This document shows positions 54,143 to 61,591 of a stretch of DNA of 64,000 nt, piece by piece. A program made the position numbers and the translations under genes. The stretch is from Streptomyces sp. B21-083 (GTDB lineage Bacteria; Actinomycetota; Actinomycetes; Streptomycetales; Streptomycetaceae). The notes beneath the pieces were generated by a model that worked only from the letters and a program-made list of their open reading frames with translations, had not been told where the DNA came from and did not search any database. Positions within the stretch are counted from its first letter, which is position 1. Every line of letters begins with the position of its first letter. Where the stretch lies: positions 1,550,001-1,614,000 of the forward strand of contig NZ_JARUND010000001.1 of NCBI RefSeq assembly GCF_036898825.1. Direction: 5' to 3'.

Positions 54143-54420
54143 TCGCTTGCCCCGGCGCGCGTACGCGGCCGTCGTGGAGTCAGAAAGCGTGCAGTCCTGA
54201 AGTCCTGAAGCAGATTTTCAACGCCGCCGGGACGTCGCTCCGGCCGGCGGCGACCGGCGCCACATACCTGGCGGGCAGGACCCACGCGCACCACGCCCAC
54301 CACCCGCGATCCCCCTGAACCGCCCGGCGGCCCCACGCCGTCCCCACTCCCGCCCTGCCTCCGCCGCGTCCAACTCCCGGCGGGACAAAGACATCCGGGC
54401 AGCGGCGAACCCTGGTCGAC
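54143..54420. other. Non-coding stretch upstream of the chitosanase promoter
   Basis: About 280 bp with no conserved ORF; open frames here look like random high-GC frames. A small tandem TCCTGAAG repeat occurs near 54190. Nothing else is recognised. Confidence 0.4.
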
Positions 54421-54424
54421 AGGG

Positions 54425-54485
54425 TTGACGCGAGCATGCTGGCAGGTCCATTTTGGAGCCCACCCGGTAAGGAAACTTTCCTAAC
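54425..54485 (+). promoter_or_regulatory. Chitosanase promoter and CsnR-like operator
   Basis: TTGACG (54425-54430), an 18-nt spacer and CATTTT (54449-54454) form a plausible promoter. Downstream, GTAAGGAAACTTTCCTAAC (54467-54485) is a near-perfect palindrome (8 of 9 arm pairs) 17 nt before the start codon. A similar GGAAA/TTTCC palindrome near chitosanase genes is the known target of the ROK repressor CsnR in Streptomyces. Confidence 0.75.
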
Positions 54486-54502
54486 AGAAGGGTCCCCCCA
54501 CA

Positions 54503-55195
54503 GTGCGTTCTCGAACACTGACCCTCACCGCGGCCGCCGGTGCGGCTCTGCTCGCCACGGCCGCGCTCCCCTCGTCCGCCGCGGGCGCGGCCCGGCCGGC
54601 GTCCACCAGGGAGGGCTCGGTCAGCGCGGCCGACCTGCTCGCCAAGGTGACGTCCTGCTCCCAGCTCTCCAACGGCAAGTACAGGACCGACGACGAGACC
54701 TCGGCGTCGGTCCCCGTGTGCGGCAAGAACGGCGCCGTGTTCTGGAAGGCCGACATGGACGTCGACTGCGACGGACAGCGCACGTCGAAGTGCAGCGAGA
54801 ACACCGACCCCTGGTACCAGGACGACACCGCGTTCCATCAGTCCAACGGCAAGCCGCTCAAGGCCGATTCACTGCCGTACGTCGTCGTGCCCAGCTCCAG
54901 CAGCATCTGGAACTACTCCGGCGCCGGCATCAAGGGCGGTGGCGTGGTGGCCGTGATCTACAACAACAAGGTCGAGTACGCGGTCGTCGGCGACACCGGC
55001 CCCAAGATCATCGGCGAGGCGTCGTACGCCACCGCTCAGGCCCTCGGCATCGACCCCGACCCCGAGACCGGCGGCACGGACTCCGGCGTGACGTACATCC
55101 TGTTCAAGAACTCGCAGGTGTCGCCCATAGAGAGCCACAGCGCGGCGGTCTCCCTCGGTGACCAGCTGGCCAAGCAGTTCATCCGCAACAACTGA
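54503..55195 (+). CDS. Secreted GH75 chitosanase
   Basis: A 230-residue exported endo-chitosanase-type protein. The signal peptide ends near AAGAARPA (about residue 32). The mature region has the GH75 landmarks VFWKADMDVDCDGQRTSKC (catalytic-Asp area), DPWYQDDTAFHQSNGKPL, LPYVVVPSS, VVAVIYNNKVEYAVVGDTGP, IIGEASYATAQALGIDPDP and GVTYILFKNS. It would cleave beta-1,4-glucosamine chains. GTG 54503 begins shortly after a CsnR-like operator, so expression is probably induced by chitosan oligosaccharides. Confidence 0.92.
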   Translation: MRSRTLTLTAAAGAALLATAALPSSAAGAARPASTREGSVSAADLLAKVTSCSQLSNGKYRTDDETSASVPVCGKNGAVFWKADMDVDCDGQRTSKCSENTDPWYQDDTAFHQSNGKPLKADSLPYVVVPSSSSIWNYSGAGIKGGGVVAVIYNNKVEYAVVGDTGPKIIGEASYATAQALGIDPDPETGGTDSGVTYILFKNSQVSPIESHSAAVSLGDQLAKQFIRNN

Positions 55196-55291
55196 GCCCC
55201 CCGGGGGAGGGCAATCCGGGGGACCGGTGCCGCGTGCACGTACGTGACGCCCACCGGTACCCCGGGTCGAGCAACTCGCCCTGCTCCTGTC

Positions 55292-55993
55292 TCAGTTGGG
55301 CTGACCGATCGGCCGTACGACGAGGGTGTTGACGTCTACTCCCTCCGGCTGCCGGATCGCCCAGACGATCGAGTCGGCCAGCTGGTCGGCCGTCAGCAGA
55401 TGCCCCGGGGGCAGGCTGCCGTAGCTGTCCCAGAAGGGGGTCTCGACTCGCCCGGGGGCCACCAGCGTCACACCGACGCCGAACTCCGTGACCTGGCGGC
55501 GGGTGTTCTCGGCGAGGCCGGTCACCGCCCACTTGGTCGCCCCGTAGAGGTTCCCCGGCGTGTTGACGAAGCCGGCGACACTGCCGACCAGCACGATCCG
55601 GCCCCGGGTCTCCTTCAGCGCGTCGATCGAGGCCCTGATGAGCAGCGCGGGCCCGAGCACGTTGGTCAGCACCATCTCGGACCAGCCGGCCGGGTCACCC
55701 TCGGCGACCGAGTCGTGGGTGGCGAACCCGGCGTTGGCGACGACCGTGTCCAGCCGCCCGAACTCCTTCAGCGTCGTCTCGACGGCGGCGCGCACGTCGT
55801 CGTACTCGGCCGCGTTCCCGGGAATCGCCAACAGGGCCTGGGGGCGCCCGAGTTCCTCGGCGAAGTCGGCCAGCCGCCGCTCGCCCCGGCCGGTGACGGT
55901 GACCCGGTGGCCGGCGGCGAGCAGCTGGCGTGCGACGGCCGCGCCGATACCGCTGGCGCCACCGGTGACAAGTGCGACGGGTGAGTCGGTCAT
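55292..55993 (-). CDS. Short-chain dehydrogenase/reductase
   Basis: A 233-residue classical SDR: nucleotide-binding TGGASGIGAAVARQL, the NAG-type VVANAGFATHD, Ser in IVLVGSVAG and the catalytic Tyr/Lys in LYGATKWAVTG. No signal peptide. It is convergent with the chitosanase gene and 81 nt from the next leftward gene. Substrate unknown. Confidence 0.92.
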   Translation of the reverse strand: MTDSPVALVTGGASGIGAAVARQLLAAGHRVTVTGRGERRLADFAEELGRPQALLAIPGNAAEYDDVRAAVETTLKEFGRLDTVVANAGFATHDSVAEGDPAGWSEMVLTNVLGPALLIRASIDALKETRGRIVLVGSVAGFVNTPGNLYGATKWAVTGLAENTRRQVTEFGVGVTLVAPGRVETPFWDSYGSLPPGHLLTADQLADSIVWAIRQPEGVDVNTLVVRPIGQPN

Positions 55994-56074
55994 GGTGTCT
56001 ACCCCCTGTGTGTGTGAACAGCGGGGAGTCCATCACTTGAAGCGCCCTCGAAGTCAAGCCGGGGGCGGGCGCGA

Positions 56075-56989
56075 CTACGTCTGCGGTTTGCTGCCCGTGT
56101 ACAGCGTGTGCGTGGCCAGGACGAAGATGTCGGCGCGATGGTGGAGGCCCGCCTTGTCTTCGGGGTCGAGGAGGCGGTCGAGGGTGGCGCGGTCCTCGGC
56201 GTCGAGTTCCTCCGCGAACATCGTGCGGCGGCGGTCGAAGACGCCGATCACATAATCGCGGGCCTCGTCCGTGAGCGGGGCGGGGAGATCGAGGAGGAAG
56301 GAGCGGGTGCCGGAGGGACGCAGGCCGGCGGCGGTGAGCAGGGCCGGCCAGTCCTCCGTCTCGCGCACGTGGCCGGGCAGGGAAGTCCGCATCTCACCGA
56401 ACCAGGACTGCTCGATCACGTCGAGCCGCGCCTCCAGACCCGGGCGCCCGAAGCCGAGGTCACGCGGCAGGTTCCGCTCGGGGAGACCGCCCTCCATCAC
56501 GGCGAGCGTGCCGCCCGGCGCGAGGACGGCGGCGAGCGCGGTGAGCGCGGCGCGTTGGTCCCCGACGTGGTGCACGACCCGGCTCGACCACACCAGGTCG
56601 GCGGGATACTCCAACTCGCCTAGCCCAACGGGGAGTTCGGCCACCACAGTGCTGAAGCGGTCGGCGGTGCCGAGTCGTTCGGCGTTCTCGCGGGCCCGCT
56701 CCAGAAGCGGTGCCGAACTGTCCGCCGCGACGATACGCGCCTCGGGGAACGTCTTCGCGAAGAAGCCCGAGATGATGCCGGGGCCGCTGCCCGCGTCGAC
56801 GATCAGCCCCGGTTCGGGCTGCTGCCCGGACAGCCAGGCCAGGGCGTCCGCGTAGAGGGGCGCGAACAGTTCGGCCTGTCCCTCCAGGTGCGGGATCATC
56901 TTGGCGAAGTCGATGTCGTCGTGGCTGTGGGAATGACTGTGGGCGGGGGTGGGTGCCTGGTCGTGGTCGTGCCGGTGCTGATGGGCCAT
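56075..56989 (-). CDS. Class I SAM-dependent methyltransferase with a His-rich N-terminus
   Basis: A 304-residue methyltransferase. The SAM-binding motif is LIVDAGSGPGIISGFF, followed by ARIVAADSSAPLLERARENA, ADLVWSSRVVHHVGDQRAAL and LAPGGTLAVMEGG. Residues 1-25 are histidine-rich (MAHQHRHDHDQAPTPAHSHS), which could bind metal ions. ATG 56989 follows a GGGAGG 11 nt upstream; an ATG at 57019 precedes that site and is less likely. It is divergent from a PhyH-like dioxygenase gene. Substrate unknown. Confidence 0.88.
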   Translation of the reverse strand: MAHQHRHDHDQAPTPAHSHSHSHDDIDFAKMIPHLEGQAELFAPLYADALAWLSGQQPEPGLIVDAGSGPGIISGFFAKTFPEARIVAADSSAPLLERARENAERLGTADRFSTVVAELPVGLGELEYPADLVWSSRVVHHVGDQRAALTALAAVLAPGGTLAVMEGGLPERNLPRDLGFGRPGLEARLDVIEQSWFGEMRTSLPGHVRETEDWPALLTAAGLRPSGTRSFLLDLPAPLTDEARDYVIGVFDRRRTMFAEELDAEDRATLDRLLDPEDKAGLHHRADIFVLATHTLYTGSKPQT

Positions 56990-57145
56990 GGTGTGCGGGC
57001 CTCCCGTTGTCGTTGGCACCAGCCTGCTCCGACCTCGCCGAACCGGCCAGTTCTGTTGCCGTTACGGCAAACAGGAATTCGCTTCTCGACCGTACTCGGC
57101 AATAACCGGATGCGCGGGCCGGCCCCGCTCCCCCACGATGTCCGT

Positions 57146-57916
57146 ATGGACGACGAGCTTGTGGAGTGCTTCCTCGAAGACGGGTTCGTGAAGATCGAGG
57201 GCGCCTTCCCGCCGCGTGTCGCCGAGCACTGCGCACGGATGCTGTGGCGGGAGACGGGGTGCGACCCGGACGACCCGGGCACCTGGACGAAGCCCGTGCA
57301 CTGGGTGTCGGACATGGCGCAGGGCCCGTTCGCCGCCGCCGCCAACACCCCTGTGCTGCATGAGGCGTTCGACGCGCTGGTGGGCGAGGGCCGCTGGGCG
57401 TCACGCTATTCGCTGGGCAGCTTTCCGTTGCGGTTCCCGCACGAGGAGGAACCCGAGGACGCGGGCTGGCACATTGAGGGGAGCTACTTCCCCGAGGGCG
57501 CGACCTGGCCGTACACGAACCTCCGTTCCCGGGACCGGTCCCTGCTGATGCTGTTCCTGTTCACCGAGGTCGGCGAGGCGGACGCCCCGACCCGCATCCG
57601 GGTGGGCTCCCAGCTGGACGTACCACGGCTGCTGGAGCCGTACGGCGAGGAGGGCGTCTCGGGCCTGGAGATCGCCCCGGAACTGGTCGAGGCCTCGGCA
57701 CACCGGCCGCTGGCCTACGCCACGGGGAGCCCCGGCGACGTGTACCTCTGCCACCCTTTCCTGGTCCACGCGGCCCAACCGCACCACGGCACCCGCCCCC
57801 GCTTCATGGCCCAGCCCCCACTGCATCCGACGGCACCCTACGAGCTGGAACGTACGGATGAGACGTACTCCCCGGTGGAGCTGGCGATCCGCCGGGGACT
57901 GAGCAAAACGGCCTGA
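57146..57916 (+). CDS. Phytanoyl-CoA dioxygenase (PhyH)-like protein
   Basis: A 256-residue protein with the look of non-heme Fe(II)/2-oxoglutarate dioxygenases of the PhyH family: FLEDGFVKIEGAFPPRVAEH at the start, GWHIEGSYF (with the first His of the metal triad replaced in context as WHIEG), the distal His in VYLCHPFLVHAAQPHHGTRP and the nearby Arg for 2-oxoglutarate. ATG 57146 begins the homologous region; the upstream frame is antisense to the methyltransferase. It may hydroxylate a small molecule together with the divergent methyltransferase; that is inference. Confidence 0.8.
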   Translation: MDDELVECFLEDGFVKIEGAFPPRVAEHCARMLWRETGCDPDDPGTWTKPVHWVSDMAQGPFAAAANTPVLHEAFDALVGEGRWASRYSLGSFPLRFPHEEEPEDAGWHIEGSYFPEGATWPYTNLRSRDRSLLMLFLFTEVGEADAPTRIRVGSQLDVPRLLEPYGEEGVSGLEIAPELVEASAHRPLAYATGSPGDVYLCHPFLVHAAQPHHGTRPRFMAQPPLHPTAPYELERTDETYSPVELAIRRGLSKTA

Positions 57917-57941
57917 GCGGGCCCGATGAGATAGGCCGCAC

Positions 57942-58014
57942 ACCCGCGCCCCTTCTTTGAGGCGCGCGGGGAACTGCGCGGCCGGCCCCCACCGGACCCG
58001 CGGCCAAAGGCGAA
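57942..58014. repeat. Streptomyces dispersed intergenic repeat, copy 2 (inverted)
   Basis: Contains GCGCGGGGAACTGCGCGGCC followed by GGCCCCCACCGG and CCGCGGCCA, the reverse complement of the element at 27576-27630 with changes. CCCGCGCC (57943-57950) can pair with the GGCGCGCGGG arm at 57961-57970, so it may also terminate transcripts between the convergent PhyH and GH6 genes. Confidence 0.65.
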
Positions 58015-58040
58015 CCACGAATCGGTGAAACCGGCGGAGC

Positions 58041-59762
58041 TTAAAGCGCCGGGTAGGCGTTCCTCATCAGCTCCTGGAACTGGGACGAGAACCAATGCCC
58101 GGCGAGCGGCGAGTTCGCGAGCGCACCCGACATGTGGTTGTTGTTCAGCGGGTTACCCGTGTACGTCGGGTCGCACATCCGGTCGAATCCCTTGCCCTCG
58201 TCGTTCGGGATCGCCGAGCTGGCACCGTCGGACTCGCCCGGAGGCTTCATCCACACGTACGCGTCGATCCCGGCCGCCGGAGCCGCCTTCGGGCGTTCGC
58301 CCAGACCCGCGCCGGCCTGGTTGCACCAGTTGCCGACATGGATGCGCCGGTCGATGCGGCCGCCCTCGACATACGTGTCGACGCTGGTCGACGCGCCGGG
58401 GCCGGTGGGCCGTGCGGTGCCGCCCCAGCCGTTCCTGGACGTGTCGATCAGCATGCCGATGCCGGACGGGAAGCCGGCGGTGACCAGCTGGTTACGGAAG
58501 GCCTGCGCGAAGGACAGTTCGTCGGTGTAGCGGTTCCAGTCGACCCACTTCGACTCGCGGACGGACTTGCCGGCCACGGTGTCGTTGATGGTGAAGTTGG
58601 TCTCCTTCAGGGCGCTGTAGTTGGCGGTGTTGCTGATGAATCCGTGCACGTCGTTGACGGTCGCGCCCTCGGCGGTCGCCGCCTGCTTGAACAGGTCGGC
58701 GGCAGGGGCGAAGTTGTCGTCCCAGCCGAGCCAGCCGTGGTGGCCGGCGTCGATGTAGTTGTAGACGTTCGGCACGTCACCGAGCTTGCCCAGCGCGTAG
58801 CCGACGCCCTTGATGTAGTTGCCGTTCGCCTTCATCACGTTGCACGCGGGCGTGGCCGTCGGCCGGCTGCCGGCGTTGGTGACGAGGTTGGGCAGCGAGT
58901 CGATCTCGACGGTCGTGACGATCCGCAGGCCCGCGTACTTGGAGTCCGCGAGGATCGCCGCGATCGGGTCGATGAACTGGGTCTTGTACTTGTCGATCTC
59001 CGTCGGGCCGAGCTCTCCGTTGGAGGCGAGGGCCGCGCAGTCCCGTCCGGGCAGGTCGTAGATGACCAGCTGGACGACCATTTCGCCGGTGCCCTTCTGC
59101 TGGAGGGCCGCGTCGAGGTGGGCACGCAGGCCCATCTTGCCGCCCGTTCCGTTGATCGCGGCGATCCGGTCCAGCCAGACGCCGGTGGGCTGGCTGGAGA
59201 TCCGGCTGCCGCCCGGCTCGGCGGCGGCGTTCGCCGACCACTCCGGGTTCACGTACACCTTGGCGCCGGCGTACGGGTTGTCGACCCTCGTGCCTGTGCC
59301 CGGGCCCGGATCCGTGGGGCCGGGGTCCGTGGGGCCGGTCCCGCCGTCGACGTTGCAGGTGACGCCGTCGAGGGTGAAGGTGGTCGGGACGGCGTTCGTG
59401 CCGCTGTAGCTGCCGTTGAAGCCGAAGCTCACCGAACCGCCGGTGGCGAGTGACCCGTTGTAGGTCTCGTTGGCGACGGTCACGGCGGTACCGCTCTGGG
59501 TGAACTTCGCGTTCCAGCCGCTGCTGACCTGCTGGTTACCGGCGTAGGCCCACTTCACGGCCCAACTCGACTTGGCCGCGCTGTTGTTGGTGACCGTTAC
59601 GGCGGCCGTGAAGCCGGTGGACCACTGGTTCTGCACCGTGTAGGCGACGGTGCAGGGGATCGCGGCGATGCCGACGTCGGCCTGTGCGGCGGCCGCCGCG
59701 GCGCCGGTGGCACCGGCGACCAGCGCCATGGAGGCGAGGATCGCTGTTCTGGTACGACTCAT
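58041..59762 (-). CDS. Secreted GH6 cellulase/cellobiohydrolase with N-terminal CBM2
   Basis: A 573-residue exported enzyme: signal peptide to about residue 29; a CBM2 at 35-138 (VQNQWSTGFTAAVTVTNN, SGWNAKFTQSG, YNGSLATGGSVSFGFNGSYS with the usual tryptophans and end cysteines); a Pro/Gly/Thr linker; and a GH6 domain with YVNPEWSANAA, VVQLVIYDLPGRDCAALASN, YNYIDAGHHGWLGWDDN, LIDTSRNGWGG, GNWCNQAGAGLGERP and YVWMKPPGESDG. The conserved acid aspartates fit GH6 exoglucanases. It lies 67 nt after the GH5 gene and may share its transcript. Confidence 0.93.
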   Translation of the reverse strand: MSRTRTAILASMALVAGATGAAAAAAQADVGIAAIPCTVAYTVQNQWSTGFTAAVTVTNNSAAKSSWAVKWAYAGNQQVSSGWNAKFTQSGTAVTVANETYNGSLATGGSVSFGFNGSYSGTNAVPTTFTLDGVTCNVDGGTGPTDPGPTDPGPGTGTRVDNPYAGAKVYVNPEWSANAAAEPGGSRISSQPTGVWLDRIAAINGTGGKMGLRAHLDAALQQKGTGEMVVQLVIYDLPGRDCAALASNGELGPTEIDKYKTQFIDPIAAILADSKYAGLRIVTTVEIDSLPNLVTNAGSRPTATPACNVMKANGNYIKGVGYALGKLGDVPNVYNYIDAGHHGWLGWDDNFAPAADLFKQAATAEGATVNDVHGFISNTANYSALKETNFTINDTVAGKSVRESKWVDWNRYTDELSFAQAFRNQLVTAGFPSGIGMLIDTSRNGWGGTARPTGPGASTSVDTYVEGGRIDRRIHVGNWCNQAGAGLGERPKAAPAAGIDAYVWMKPPGESDGASSAIPNDEGKGFDRMCDPTYTGNPLNNNHMSGALANSPLAGHWFSSQFQELMRNAYPAL

Positions 59763-59829
59763 GAGTGCGGATGTCCTCTCGTTTTCCTGTGGGGTGAGAA
59801 GCGCCTTGCTGTGATGGGGTGTTGGTGCA

Positions 59830-61314
59830 CTAACCGATGGCGCGCAGATGGTCGCGCAGACCGATTCCGAAGGCTGTGGGTGTGCCGTCGTAACCGGAGA
59901 TCAGGGACGGGCCGGTGGCGCAGTTCCAGGTGTTCCAGGTCCAGCCGAGGTAGGACAGGGAGCGGTCGTCGAACCACTTCATGACCCGGTCGACGAAGGA
60001 GTGCGCGCAGGTGTTCTCGCCGATCTCACCCGCCACCAGTGGGACCTGGGCGGCGACCGGCGCGAGGGTCGAGTTCCAACAGCTTTCGCTGGAGCACGAG
60101 TTGAAGTTGTAGATGTGCCAGGCGGCGGCGAGATCGCCCGCCGGGTCGGTCGGCTTGTACGTCAGCCACTGGCTGAGGTCGTTCGAGTAGGCGAGCCCGC
60201 CGGCGAGGATCACGTTCTTGGCACCGGTGCCCCGGACCGCGTCGATCAGATCCTGCATACCGGCGACCTCGTAGCTGATGCCGGGGCAGGTGCCGCCGTC
60301 CCGCCAACAGGTCCAGGCCTGGGCCGCCGTGGAGGTGGCGCGGTCCGGGTAGGGCTCGTTGAACAGGTCGAACACGACGGTCTGGTCACCCTTGAAGGTG
60401 TTCGCGACCGAGGTCCAGAAGGCGGGCGAGTACTGCATGTCGGGCATGGGTTTCTGGCAGCTGGCGTGTACGTCGGAGCAGCCGGCCGAGTTGCCCGTGT
60501 ACTGCCCCCAGGTCCAGTGCAGCTCGACGATCGGCGTCATGCCGTTCGCCTTCACCTTCGCCACCAGGTCCTTGACGGCGGCGATGTAGTTGGCCCCCGC
60601 GTACTCGGGTTTGATGTTGGACAGGCCGAGCCAGCACTCCTCGTTCAGCGGGATGCGTACGGTGTTCACTTTCCAGTCGGCGATCGCCTTGACCGAGGCG
60701 TTGTCGACCGGTCCGTCCCAGATGCCGGTGCCCTGGACGCAGGCGAACTCGCCGCCGGAGCGGTTGACGCCGAGCAGTCGCCGAGTGGCGCCGCCGGAGT
60801 CGACGAGTTTGTTGCCGGACACGTGCAGGGCGGGTGCCCCGGCCTCGGGAGCCGGAGGAACGGTGGGTGATGGAGTCGGGGTCGGGGTAGGCTCCGAATC
60901 CGCGTTGCAGGTGGTCCCGTTGAGCTTGAACGACGCCGGCACGGGATTGCTCCCGGACCGCGAGGCGATGAACCCGGCGCTGACGCTCGCGCCCGTGCCC
61001 AGCGAGCCGTTGTAGCTCTCGTTGGCCGCGGTGACGGTGGTGCTGGACTGGGACCACTTGGCGTTCCAGCCCTGGCTGAGCTTCTGACCTGCGCCGAAGT
61101 CGAAGGTGAGACTCCAACTGCTGAGCGCCGCCTGGTTGTTGGTGATCCTGACGGAGCCCTGGAAGCCGGCGTCCCACGTACTGGTGACCGAGTACTCCAC
61201 CGTGCACGCGGGAGTGGCTCCCGACGCTGTGAAGACCGGCGCGACCGCGGTGCCCACAAGGGCGACGGCAGCGCCGAGCGCAACTAAAAGACCTGAACGC
61301 GGAGGGTGTCGCAT
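59830..61314 (-). CDS. Secreted GH5 endoglucanase with N-terminal CBM2
   Basis: A 494-residue exported enzyme: signal peptide to about residue 35; a CBM2 at about 36-137 (STWDAGFQGSVRITNN, SQGWNAKWSQSS, YNGSLGTGASVSAGFI); a Thr/Pro linker; and a GH5 barrel with LLGVNRSGGEFAC, VNTVRIPLNEECW, VELHWTWGQY, DLFNEPYPD (acid/base E320) and LVAGEIGEN (nucleophile E430). ATG 61314 has AAGGAG 6 nt upstream; the frame continues to 61401 but only through the promoter. It is divergent from the GH48 gene and has a degenerate CebR site upstream. Confidence 0.93.
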   Translation of the reverse strand: MRHPPRSGLLVALGAAVALVGTAVAPVFTASGATPACTVEYSVTSTWDAGFQGSVRITNNQAALSSWSLTFDFGAGQKLSQGWNAKWSQSSTTVTAANESYNGSLGTGASVSAGFIASRSGSNPVPASFKLNGTTCNADSEPTPTPTPSPTVPPAPEAGAPALHVSGNKLVDSGGATRRLLGVNRSGGEFACVQGTGIWDGPVDNASVKAIADWKVNTVRIPLNEECWLGLSNIKPEYAGANYIAAVKDLVAKVKANGMTPIVELHWTWGQYTGNSAGCSDVHASCQKPMPDMQYSPAFWTSVANTFKGDQTVVFDLFNEPYPDRATSTAAQAWTCWRDGGTCPGISYEVAGMQDLIDAVRGTGAKNVILAGGLAYSNDLSQWLTYKPTDPAGDLAAAWHIYNFNSCSSESCWNSTLAPVAAQVPLVAGEIGENTCAHSFVDRVMKWFDDRSLSYLGWTWNTWNCATGPSLISGYDGTPTAFGIGLRDHLRAIG

Positions 61315-61362
61315 GAGCGACTCCTTGCAGATCGGGCGCGTCGTTGCGGACGCGTCGACTGA

Positions 61363-61376
61363 CGGAATCGCTCCCA
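61363..61376 (-). promoter_or_regulatory. Degenerate CebR-type box upstream of the GH5 gene
   Basis: CGGAATCGCTCCCA matches the CebR consensus TGGGAGCGCTCCCA at 11 of 14 positions, 49 nt upstream of the GH5 start. One half-site is perfect. Confidence 0.55.
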
Positions 61377-61477
61377 CTGGTGTCAACGAAGTTAGCGCCA
61401 AGTGACGGCAAAGGACAGAGGGGTTGACGTGTTTCCATCAGATGTCGCCGTCGAATCAATTCGAGTCTTCAAACACC

Positions 61478-61519
61478 TTGACCCTTGACACGCCTGTCTT
61501 CAATATGGGAGCGCTCCCA
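61478..61519 (+). promoter_or_regulatory. GH48 promoter with perfect CebR operator
   Basis: TTGACC (61478-61483), a 17-nt spacer and CAATAT (61501-61506) form a good promoter. TGGGAGCGCTCCCA (61506-61519) is a perfect 14-bp palindrome identical to the CebR consensus and overlaps the end of the -10 element, so CebR binding would block initiation until cello-oligosaccharides release it. Confidence 0.9.
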
Positions 61520-61591
61520 CTGGTTCAAGGCTTGTTGCTCCTCCCCACATCTCCACGAGCACCTCCCAGCCCGCTTGGAGGAACCAGCACC

